Assembly: GCF_004210375.1 (NCBI RefSeq)
Contig: NC_134829.1
Location: 53,746,107 to 53,810,106 of the forward strand
DNA from: Tachypleus tridentatus
Taxonomy: Eukaryota; Arthropoda; Merostomata; Xiphosura; Limulidae
DNA length: 64,000 nt
Reading direction: 5' to 3'
The notes under the pieces: generated by a model
Database searches by the model: none
Told to the model about the DNA's origin: nothing
Seen by the model: the letters and a program-made list of their open reading frames with translations, nothing else
Translations under genes and position numbers: made by a program
Part shown: positions 38,911 through 49,842 of the stretch, in pieces
Numbering within the stretch: the stretch's first letter is position 1
How the letters are laid out: every line of letters starts with the position of its first letter

Positions 38911-40779
38911 CTCGGTTTTCTGCGATTTTTGCTGTTTAAGTTTTAAAAAATAAAACGATAACGTTCCAAAATTTTATTTCGCAGTCTAAACAAACGCAAA
39001 TATAACGACAGCTTAACGTTTAACTTTAAATAATATAACACCCTCCTTTGTCTACCAAATCCAAAGGTATTTTCCCAATGTGCTAACGTGTCTTTAAAAG
39101 ACTTTATCGAGCCTACTGTATTCAACGTTTTCATCTCGTTCAATTGCCCTTAAACGTGCCAAACGCACACTTTAGTTTCCTCAGTCTTTTCTCTTTCTAT
39201 CGAAAACTGAACAGAACATTTTCAGAGCTTTAATTTTTTTATCAGAATTATTAAACAATAACGTAATAAGCGATTTAATACGCCTATTAAATACATTAAC
39301 AAAATTAGGGATAGTCTGAAATAATATTTAATCTTCGTTATTTTGTGACCTATTCTGGGATTGCACTCTGGTATGATTTTTTCTCATCACACACAACTTG
39401 TTCAAGGTGTTCAATACGACAAAGTTGCATGGTGACTCTCAAACTCCTAAAATTATAACGTTGTTGAAACGCGCTTTAGTTGTAATAATACGTTGACAGT
39501 TTTGGGATTGCAGGAGATCACAGCAGTGGAATAAAGCCCAATGTACAGAAGAGGTCTTATCTGTGTTGCAACATCTTTCTTCGGAAACCATCTACTCTTC
39601 GAGACTATCGTCCTTTCTCTAGGTTACACTTCGCTTTTGACGTTCAAAATACCATTACCAAAAAACAAAAGAATTATTGTTTAAGAAAAACGTTTACATG
39701 AACCAGCTGCAACTAGAAGGAGGAAACACTTCAGAATAACAAATATTCTCTGGTTTTGGCATCGTAATTTCCTTTTACCTGTCTAGTCTGTACTATATTC
39801 AAGTGAACTAAATACAATTCTTAAATAAGTAATGTAAAACAGGAGATTCGATCATGACGTGTATACATTAACCATCGCAAAACATCTTTACTTAGTGAAG
39901 AAACTCTATAAAAATAAAGAAATCAGACAAAAAAGGGATAAACAGAACAAGGAGTATTCAAGAAAACAATCCTGTCTATAGGCGGACGCTACTACACTTC
40001 TTTAGACTGGCTAGACATGGTGGTAAGAACATTTGAATCGCTCACTGACGGGCGTGCATTCAAATGAAATAACATGTTACAATTTTCAGACTTATGAGGA
40101 GTTAGGATATCATCGATAATTTCTCCGTTCGGTAAAAAATTAAGTACGTCAAATAGTTGTTGGTGAATGATGTTGTAGAATTGCCTTTCCTCTTTTCCGT
40201 CACTGGTAAGTGGCAGATGATAACGCACATAACTATGCAATAGTTCTGACCGGAATTTAAAAGAATAGGTTAAAGAATGAAATATCTAGTGTGATTAGTT
40301 GTCACACCATGAAGAGTTGTTTTCAACACACACTGACGGAGTCGTGATCTCTAGATATTACCTGAACAACCTGGAAAGTATGTCACCGTACCTTCAGATA
40401 AGGTCGCGTGCATCAGACGTTTCAAACCATTCACGCATTTAAGAAAAAATAAAGCTCGTAAACTCATTCTATCGAAGAGTTGTAAACTGCTGGTTCGATA
40501 CTTTGTCGAACGTGACATGATTACGCGAAGGCCGTTTCTGCACATCAAATTTCGCAGCAGTGCACGCATTATATTCAAAAGTAATAACGTTCCTGTTTTG
40601 ATTTATCACACATCAGTCACACGAATTTCTGAAAGTAGTTACAAGGGTAGGGGAAACTCGATAAATTCTGTGATATCTCTTAAATCGTTTCACGCTCTGA
40701 CACAGATATTATGAAGAAAATATCGTTCCACGTTCTCACCATTTGATTTGAAAAAAACGAATATTTTAAAATATTAAAA

Positions 40780-40853
40780 TGTGCTTGCCAGGGATCGAAC
40801 CTGGGACCTTCCGCGTGTTAGGCGGATGTGATAAACCATCATACCACAAGCAC
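40780..40853 (-). tRNA. tRNA-Val-like, unit 15, damaged D arm
   Basis: 74 nt. The acceptor, anticodon and T arms match the majority allele, but the D arm reads GTATGATGGTTTAT, with several changes and one extra base, destroying the A box. The surrounding unit has many odd changes, so this may be consensus error and not biology. Confidence 0.75.
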
Positions 40854-42723
40854 CTCGGTTTCGTGATTTTTTGCTGTTCAAGTTTTAAAATAAAACGATA
40901 ACGTTCCAAAATTTTTATTTCGAAGTCTAAACAAACGCAAATATAACGACAGTTTAACGTTTAACTTTAAATAATATAACACCCTCCTTTGTCTACCAAA
41001 TCCAAAGGTATTTTCCCATCGTGCTAATGTGTCTTTAAAAGATTTTATCGAGCCTACAGTATTAATCAACGTTTTTCATCTCGTTCAATTGTCCTTTAAA
41101 CGTGCCAAACCGCACACTTTAGTTTCCTCAGTCTTTTCTCTTCTTGTCGAAAACTGAACAGAACATTTTCAGAGTTTCAATTTTTTTTATCAGAATTATT
41201 AAACAAATAACGTGCTAAGCGATTTAATACGCCTATTAAATACATTAACAAAATTAGGGATAGTCTGAAATAAATATTTAACCTTCGTTATTTTGTGACC
41301 TATTCTGGACAGATTGCTCTCTGCGTGATTTTTTTCCTCATCAGGCACAACTTGTTCGGCAGGTTCAATACGACAAAGTTGCATGGTGACTCTCAAACTC
41401 CTAAAACGGTGTCCGTTGTTCAAACGCGCTTTAGCTGTAATAATACGTTGACAGTTTTGGGATTGTGTTGGAGACTCGCCAGTGGTGGAATAAAGCCCAA
41501 TGTACAGAAGAGGTCTTATCTGTGTTGCAACATCTTCTTCGGAAACCATCTACTCTTCGAGACTATCGTCCTTTCTCTAGGTTACACTTCGTTTTTGACG
41601 TTCAAAATACCATTACCAAAACAAAGAATTATTGTTTAAGAAAACGTTTACATGAACCAGCTGCAACTAGAAGGAGGAAACACTTCATAACAAATATTCT
41701 CTGGTTTTGGCATCGTAATTTCCTTTACCTGTCTAGTCTGTACTATATTCAAGTGAACTAAATACAATTCTTAAATAAGTACGTAAAACAGGAGATTCGA
41801 TCATGACGAGTATACATTAACCATCGGAAAACATCTTTACTTAGTGAAGAAACTCTATAAAAATAAAGAAATCAGACAAAAGGGATAAACAGAACAAGGA
41901 GTATTCAAGAAAACAATCCTGTCTATAGGCGGACGCTACTACACTTCTTTAGACTGGCTAGACATGGTGGTAAGAACATTTGAATCGCTCTCTGACGGGC
42001 GTGCATTCAAATGAAATAACATGTTACAATTTTCAGACTTATGAGGAGTTAGGATATCATCGATAATTTCACTGTTCGGTAAAAAATTAAGTACGTCAAA
42101 TAGTTGTTGGTGAATGATGTTGTAGAATTGCCTTTCCTCTTTTCCGTCACTGGTAAGTGGAGATGATAACGCACATAACTATGCAATAGTTCTGACCGGA
42201 ATTTAAAAGAATAGGTTAAAGAATGAAATATCTAGTGTGATTAGTTGTCACACCATGAAGAGTTGTTTTCAACACACACTGACGGAGTCGTGATCTCTAG
42301 ATATTACCTGTACAACCTGGCAAGTACGTCACCTTACCTTCAAATAAGGTCGCGTGCATCGACGTTTCAAACTATTCACGCATTTAAGAAAAATAAAGCT
42401 CGTAAACCCATTCTATCGAAGAGTTGTAAACTGCTGGTTAGATACTTTGTCGAACGTGACATGAGTACGCGAAGGCCGTTTCTGCACATCAAATTTCGCA
42501 GCAGTGCACGCATTATATTCAAAAGTAATAACGTTCCTGTTTTGATTTATCACACATCAGTCACACGAATTTCTGAAAGTAGTTACAAGTGTAGGGGAAA
42601 CTCGATAAATTCTGTGATATCTCTTAACCGTCTCACGCTCTGACACAGATATTATGAAGAAAATATCGTTCCACGTTCTCACCATTTGATTTGAAAAAAA
42701 ACGAATGTTTTAAAATATTAAAA

Positions 42724-42796
42724 TGTGCTTGCCAGGGATCGAACCTGGGACCTTCCGCGTGTTAGGCGGATGTGATAACCACTACACCACAAGCAC
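42724..42796 (-). tRNA. tRNA-Val(AAC), unit 16
   Basis: Majority allele (A68), intact. This is the last copy before the gap. Confidence 0.96.
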
Positions 42797-43605
42797 CTCG
42801 GTTTCGCGATTTTTGCTGTTCAAGTTTTTTAAAATAAAACGATAACGTTCCAAAATTTTTATTTCGCAGTCTAAACAAACGCAAATATAACGACAGCTTA
42901 ACGTTTAACTTTAAATAATATAACACCCTCCTTTGTCTACCAAATCCAAAGGTATTTTCCCAATGTGCTAACGTGTCTTTAAAAGACTTTATCGAGCCTA
43001 CAGTATTCAACGTTTTCATCTCGTTCAATTGCCCTTAAACGTGCCAAACGCACAGTTTAGTTCCTCAGTCTTTTCTCTTTCTATCGAAAACTGAACAGAA
43101 CATTTTCAGAGCTTTAATTTTTTTATCAGAATTATTAAACAATAACGTAATAAGCGATTTAATACGCCTATTAAATACATTAACAAAATTAGGGATAGTC
43201 TGAAATAATATTTAATCTTCGTTATTTTGTGACCTATTCTGGGATTGCACTCTGGGTGATTTTTTCTCATCACACACAACTTGTTCAAGGTGTTCAATAC
43301 GACAAAGTTGCATGGTGACTCTCAAACTCCTAAAATTATAACGTTGTTGAAACGCGCTTTAGTTGTAATAATACGTTGACAGTTTTGGGATTGCAGGAGA
43401 TCACAGCGGTGGAATAAAGCCCAATGTACAGAAGAGGTCTTATCTGTGTTGCAACATCTTTCTTCGGAAACCATCTACTCTTCGAGACTATCGTCCTTTC
43501 TCTAGGTTACACTTTGTTTTTTTGACGTTCAAAATACCATTACCAAAACAAAGAATTATTGTTTAGAAAAACGTTTACATGAACCAGCTGCAACTAGAAG
43601 GAGGA

Positions 43606-44105
43606 NNNNNNNNNNNNNNNNNNNNNNNNNNNNNNNNNNNNNNNNNNNNNNNNNNNNNNNNNNNNNNNNNNNNNNNNNNNNNNNNNNNNNNNNNNNNNNN
43701 NNNNNNNNNNNNNNNNNNNNNNNNNNNNNNNNNNNNNNNNNNNNNNNNNNNNNNNNNNNNNNNNNNNNNNNNNNNNNNNNNNNNNNNNNNNNNNNNNNNN
43801 NNNNNNNNNNNNNNNNNNNNNNNNNNNNNNNNNNNNNNNNNNNNNNNNNNNNNNNNNNNNNNNNNNNNNNNNNNNNNNNNNNNNNNNNNNNNNNNNNNNN
43901 NNNNNNNNNNNNNNNNNNNNNNNNNNNNNNNNNNNNNNNNNNNNNNNNNNNNNNNNNNNNNNNNNNNNNNNNNNNNNNNNNNNNNNNNNNNNNNNNNNNN
44001 NNNNNNNNNNNNNNNNNNNNNNNNNNNNNNNNNNNNNNNNNNNNNNNNNNNNNNNNNNNNNNNNNNNNNNNNNNNNNNNNNNNNNNNNNNNNNNNNNNNN
44101 NNNNN
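43606..44105. other. Assembly gap (500 N)
   Basis: A placeholder of exactly 500 N. The left edge is inside array unit 16 and the right edge is in unrelated sequence, so the array continues into the gap for an unknown distance. Confidence 0.99.
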
Positions 44106-44440
44106 TGCCGGTAGATTGGTTCATGTCTCAGACAGATGCCCTTACAAAGTTTAAATATAAACCAATGTACATGTAACCTAACATAGTTAAAAGCTAAATA
44201 TTGAGCTATAAACCAAACCAAAAGTGATATCATTACCTAGTACAATTTGATAACTGACCGATATGATCAGAGAATAGAGATCATGAGCCAGCTGTCTAGG
44301 TCTGTAACATTTAAACTGGTAACAGCGAAATTAAATATGTAATAAAGTGTAAAATACTAGATGTTAGTATAGCTGAATCAAGATATTTTACAACAACTAC
44401 TGATCCGATATTTATATTACATGGAACGAAATTACTAATC
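44106..44440 (+). repeat. Diverged partial copy (D) of a 690-bp repeat
   Basis: The words gtctcagacagatg, gctataaaccaaaccaaaag, aagtgatatc and gctgaatcaagatattttac occur in the same order as in 46190-46780 and 58570-59180. Divergence is much higher than between copies A and B, so this is an older duplicate or a separate insertion of the repeat that splits the SINE there. From 44441 to 44638 I see only AT-rich sequence. Confidence 0.7.
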
Positions 44441-45124
44441 CTGGAGCTTAGGGTTCGTCAAGAGTGCATATTCTAATTTCTTTATGTAACAAAGTGCGCG
44501 TCGGTGAGAGGCACCTTCTCTACTTCAAACTGCCGACCAATGCTTATGACACACGGACCATTAGTAACTATTTACTTATTTCTACAGGTTTCGTTACTGT
44601 CGTAACGTAATTATTTTAGAAAGGAGAGTTACAAAACGCTTATCAAAAAGTAAATTACTTATGGTTGCAAAATGAATAGTTAGTTTATTTAAATACATGA
44701 TTATCTCAAACCACCCACATGTTTGTCCCTTTGAATTTTTGTGAAACTGACCAAACATATTTTATGTCAGTGAACAGAACTGATCTACTTTTATCAGTTC
44801 AGGATGATGCTGTCATCTTAAATCTGAATATTAGATGTTGCATTTCATCCAACAGACAGTGTTAATTCTACGAAATAGAAAGTGTTATTTTAACACATGT
44901 TTTTGTAATTATTTAAGACGTACCTTTAATTTTGTAAATTAATTTTGTAAAGGTCCATTTTGAAAAAAACAGATTATACGATCGAGTATCGGTCACAACA
45001 TAAGTTTTAAAACTATTGAAAGACATGAGTAATAAATATAATACATAAGTAATATTGAAAACAAAATTATGCAGCAATTTTATTGTACTAAAGTGTTCCT
45101 GAAATTTTTTATATAGGTGAAACC

Positions 45125-45295
45125 ATGAGAGACGATAACTGCTGTACATGTGTCGTTACTTGTTGCTGTGAAGACGGAAAGATGAAATGTGTTTGTAACT
45201 CAAGGGTAACACTTCTCAGTGTTGTAAAGACGGAAAGGATAAATGTACTGTTACTTGTGAGTGTTAAAGATGAAAGGACTTATCCATACTACTGA
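45125..45295 (+). pseudogene. Metallothionein-like cysteine-rich exon, copy A (one module, frame-shifted)
   Basis: The ATG frame begins MRDDNCCTCVVTCCCEDGK, continues through MKCVCNS, then shifts near 45200 and runs to a stop at 45293-45295 (56 codons). In the other frame the rest of the module, with SQCCKDGKDKCTVTCEC, is still present and stops at 45265-45267. Copy B has one more C in the shared tract. Restored, the exon would encode 47 residues with 13 cysteines and no aromatic residue, which fits a metal-binding metallothionein-like protein. A consensus-type acceptor (ttttatatag) ends at 45116, so this may be a second exon. An AATAAA at 45732 is a possible polyadenylation signal. The shift could be real decay or an assembly error, and I cannot tell which. 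Confidence 0.6.
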
Positions 45296-45972
45296 AATTT
45301 TAATGATGGTGAATTATTTGACTGAAACTCGTTAATTGATGGCTGAATTAAATGCAAAGAAAATTAATTTAAGATGAAAAACGTAATTTAAAATTGTAAT
45401 AAGTATTTTTCATATAATTCACTGTTTTCTAGAAGACGGTTAGTACTATACCAAACCGAATACGGATTAATGTATGTTGGTTCTTTTTTCAATTTTGATA
45501 AATGTGATTATATAAAGTTTAAATGTTTAATTGATGATAGATAATTATTTAAACAATTAGCTATCTAGATACATCAAACATAGTGAAGTCAAAATGTTAA
45601 TTGGTTTTATAATGTTTTTTTTCAATTTAATCTTTGTACCATCAACAGACTGGCATCATTTGTTTGTGAATGAATAATCAATATAAGAAGCTACAGTGGC
45701 TTTTAGGAATACAATATTGTGATGTTAAATTAATAAAATAAACTACATGAAATTCTTGTATGAACATTTATTGGTCACCAGTTCTTCATCGTATAATATC
45801 AGAATGTGGACTTCTATTTTTCAATACTTAGTGCAAAGAGACGAACGTACAGTTTGTCTTAAAAAAAAAAACACAATTTTTTGTATAAAATTCATCATCA
45901 TTACCACAGTGTAATTTGAAATGAGAAATTTCTAAATTTTCAATTTGATATTCAGTATTTATTTTTAATCTT

Positions 45973-46110
45973 TAAAGTTACACGAGTGTTGTTTGCCTTA
46001 GCTGTCTGTAATTTAATAGTAAACAACTGGAAAGAAGGCAGCTAGTTATCATGAGTTCCACCAACTATTGTTGTACTGCTTCAGGATTCATTTTATGATT
46101 GTCATTATAC
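45973..46110 (-). repeat. Degenerate SINE tail/body fragment (copy A)
   Basis: Words such as acacgag, gaaggcagctagttatcatg and ccaccaactattg align to the SINE tail and body in minus orientation. Its counterpart in copy B is 58353-58494. The tRNA head is not here. A head fragment of the same orientation lies about 690 bp further on. Confidence 0.7.
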
Positions 46111-46784
46111 CTTTATCCAGAGGCTCATTTGCTTTCTTGTTACAACTACTATCCAGGATATTATCAGTGGAACTTCTCTTGCCAGTAAACTGCTTCGTTG
46201 TGTCAGACAGATGTATTTACGTATTTTAAAATATACTAATCTAATACAAACATTTATTATAATACTGTACTTGTACTTGTTACTAGCTATAATATTGTTG
46301 CAGCTAAACACTAGAGCTATAACCAAAGTGATATCGATACTGAGTATAAATTGTAATTTTAACAGAGAAGAGGGTCATGAGTTAACGGTGTTCTTTGAAC
46401 TAGGAAGCAAGAGTGGTGCACAAAACTAGTTTTCACCAGTCTTATTGTTAGAATTATGGTTACCAATTTAGAATAACATATATAGAGCACTCAACAAAGT
46501 AGGCTATAATCAACTGTCCATTGGATTCTGTGGGCATGCGCTATTAGTTTTCTTTCTTGATTTGCTAAAATGTTTGTTATTTACTTATATCCAACCTAAA
46601 TATTTATATACCAAGACTTCGATTTTTAACAAAACGTTATCTATAAACTGACAACTGAATTTAAGACAATGTACAAGCAACTTAACCAACCTGTAACAGA
46701 AAATGGTACCAGTTGTTACAAAGCTGAATCAAGATATTTTACAACAAATGTTACAACATTATTTAGATTACATGAAACGAACAG
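46111..46784. repeat. ~690-bp repeat separating SINE tail and head (copy A)
   Basis: It lies between a SINE tail/body fragment and a SINE head fragment of the same orientation. It is present in copy B (58495-59198) and, diverged, after the gap (44106-44440). AT-rich with no coding capacity. It could be a non-autonomous mobile element or simply old duplicated sequence. Confidence 0.5.
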
Positions 46785-46908
46785 TAGATTGACCATAAAG
46801 TTATAACACTTAACACGGCTGTGGGGCCACTATGTTTGGTGTGAAGGGATTCAACCCGTGACGATCAGTTCGAGTAGCGTCCACTAACCACATGACCATG
46901 ACAGGCCT
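46785..46908 (-). repeat. Degenerate SINE head fragment (copy A)
   Basis: agattgaccataaagttata, then cacggctgtgg, then a degenerate tRNA-like head (gattcaacccgtgacgatc) ending catgaccatgacaggcct. Counterpart at 59199-59326. Confidence 0.75.
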
Positions 46909-48521
46909 TATTTCGTCATAGCTGCCGCCGGATAAAAAGGTACCATCTCTTGCTGACGTTCGATCATAGCTAACGATACCATGGAGCGTCAGTAACTGTT
47001 TACTTGCGTATGGGTATCTAAGTTATTTTCATTATTTCAAATATAATGTAATAATTTTACTTTAGAAAAGTTCCAAAAAATTAGATAATTTAATTCCAGT
47101 GATTCTACTATTATAACAAACTTGAGGAATTTTGCGCAAGCTATAATTTTAAGGTTGTAGAAACAACACAGCCAAACAGAAATATCCGGTAGAATTTTAC
47201 ATTCTATTAACGCATGAAATAATAATGCATATTTATATTAAACATGAATATGAATATTACGAAGATTTGTTGTTCTACAGTAAAGTATGTATTTTTCAGG
47301 AGAACTAAATTTTGAAAACAAAAAATATTACTAGGCCTATATGTTGTGAGGTAATGTACGTAATGTGAATTAATACGCGAGAATAAAAATTCTACTCAGA
47401 TTGTATGTCACATAAACATATAATTATTCTTAAAAATTACACTTACGATGTCATTTCTTTGACTTCACACATAGTAATTATAAAACAAAATATAGATAAA
47501 ATATACCACAAACATATAATATTCCTTAATTACCTTACATTTTAGTTTGTATCATTTATATATGTCATTTTTTTGTTTTCACACCATTATGGAAATATAA
47601 GTAATCGTTGGAGCTATAGTCTAGATTTGTTTCTTTAGATTTAGGCCTGTAGAGCATGAAACGGAATTTGAACGTAAGGCAAACTTAAATAAAACATTAA
47701 TTATTATCACAACATCTCCGATAGAGTCGTAATATTGAAACGTTGATTCAAGTAAATAAAGAATATTTAAGAAGTATGCCTGCTATTCCAGAACATAACG
47801 TATCTGCGTGCCAGTATTCATTAGGCCGACTATATGACTAACACTATACAACAACAGCTAAAATCATAACTTAAAAAAAGATAAAATTTAGTCTGAAGTT
47901 GACTACTTTGACACAATGTTACTTAAAGAATTAAATGTTTGTAGTAAATTAAGATTACTAAAATGCCTTATAAATATAACAATATCCTAAAATTTCTAGA
48001 GAGGATAGCTATACACATCAACAATCTTTTGTTTTATAGTGGGATTTGATCGTCATTATTCAGTTCAACAACATTTATAAATTTTTTTTAAAGTGAACCA
48101 ACGAATCTTGTGATTTAATCTCGTTGCTTAGTGCTATAACGTCAATTTCCGCGTAATCTTTAGGATTTGTGGGAGAAAAGTTCTACAATGTTTTCTGTGA
48201 AATTTATAAATGCCACAATACTCTGAACACGAACACTTTTAGTAAATTATAAAAGTGGAACACAATCCGTCCAGCTTTCTGAATTCCATGTTTTCGTGGT
48301 CGAACACCTTTGGAAGTAAAGTGTATTTTTTTGGGGTAACAATATCTAATTCTTTATTAGAGTATATAAATATTTTGATTTTCCTAATACCAGAAGCTGT
48401 GATATCTTTCTTTATCTCTCCAAATATCAGTCTCGTTGACTTGCATTCTATGTAAAAGATTAATCGTTGAAACTATTCAATTTGATTTAACTATGAAGAA
48501 GCATTAAGTTGAGAGAGTAGC

Positions 48522-48654
48522 TGGTAAAAGAGTATCCCAAGAGGTGGCGGTTGTTAGTGATGACTATCTGCCTTCGTTTGACACTGCAACATCAGGGACG
48601 GCGAGTGCAGATAGCCTTACTGTAGGTTTGCGCGAAAGTGAAAAACAAACAAAC
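48522..48654 (+). repeat. SINE tail fragment, plus strand (copy A)
   Basis: tggtaaaagagtatcccaag, then the variable body, then tgtaggtttgcgcgaaagtg and AAAC repeats. The tRNA head is missing. Counterpart at 61178-61310. The older copy C lacks this segment. Confidence 0.8.
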
Positions 48655-49817
48655 CATTTTTGTGAAAGAAAAGTTAAAAGATGTTTCTCGTCAGTTCAAA
48701 TTACACAAACACCAGTTTAATTTTGAAACTTATTTGAAATTTGTAAAGTTATTATTGAATTAATATGGTGAAGTATCATAGTACCACAACAGAATATGAT
48801 ACAATGCGCAATAAAAAAGGTAATTTTTAGATCTATAAATTTGTTTTCTCTGTGGTCATTGCCAAAATGTCATAGAATTTAACGAGGAAAGATCGACGAA
48901 GATATGTTACTCTTGGTAAGCACATAAGTGTATTAACTGTGTTGAACATGTGTACTTCTGCAATTTCCTGTAAACTCGGCATCTTTGTGGCGGTACACTT
49001 TCGGTGTTAAATTATAGTTTTTCAAGTGAAACGATCGAATTATTTCCTATAATAAAATACATGTTTTATTTTTTAACTTTGTTATAGTAGACACAGTGAC
49101 ACACTTTCGTATACCACCCAATATCCTGAATTTAGTCTCATGTACTTTCAGACCTTGTTAAAATTCAAGTGTTGGAAAGATTTCACTTAAGTACGAAGCA
49201 TTTGTAAAATATTCACAGAGTACGAACTATGAAAAAAAACTCATTTAAGTTTGAAACGAAAACATTCATGAAGAACTTTTAGTTTTGACTTTTTGTGAAG
49301 TTGATAGAATTATTCAGTTGAGTGTTAAGTTTTGAACAGCATTAAGATGGGTATGAATTGTTGAAAACATTTATCTTATTGTGAACTACTGAAAATCAGT
49401 TCGCTGGTTGTGAAGTTTTGGATAGTTTTCTATTCAGTTTCGACATTCACTGACTGGGATAATACTATTAAAATATGGAGTCGTTCTGTTTGTTGTTATA
49501 AATGTCTTGTTTCAAGATTTATTAAGTTTTAGGTCACTCATCAAACGTAAAACATAATTTACAATAATTTCAGAAATAATTAGATTTTATTTTTAATGTG
49601 TTATATTAATTTGAATACAGGGGAATTTTATATTGTAATTAAGAATGGTGCTTTTGCCCATCTTTTAATCTTAGATTTGAAAGTCTGTGGCAATCTTAGA
49701 ATGATATCTGTATAGCAATTTTGTTTCTTTGTTTGAAGTAATGGAAAAGTTGAATATTAGAAGCTTCATAAATACTGTTCTAACCTTGATTCCTTTTATT
49801 GTCTGTTATGTTGGGCG

Positions 49818-49842
49818 TGTATATATATATATATATATATTA
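49818..49842. repeat. (TA)n microsatellite (copy A)
   Basis: A pure run of alternating T and A. The equivalent site in copy B (about 62478-62498) is interrupted by a C. Confidence 0.85.

Larger units (their letters stand above)
12870..43605 (-). repeat. Tandem array of a ~1.93-kb unit, each with a tRNA-Val gene
   Basis: At least 16 head-to-tail units. Taking the word acgtaaaacaggagattcga as the unit start, units begin near 12891, 14832, 16772, 18710, 20638, 22571, 24503, 26363, 28295, 30153, 32086, 34017, 35957, 37892, 39832 and 41781. The last is cut by the gap. Unit lengths are 1928-1949 bp except units 7 and 9 (about 1860), which share one deletion. The only recognisable gene per unit is a tRNA-Val(AAC). 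A plus-strand frame of 121-132 codons recurs but lacks an ATG start and changes mostly at amino-acid-altering sites. Units 1-3 keep a cattcccaattc state that most inner units lack and unit 13 shares. Confidence 0.97.
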
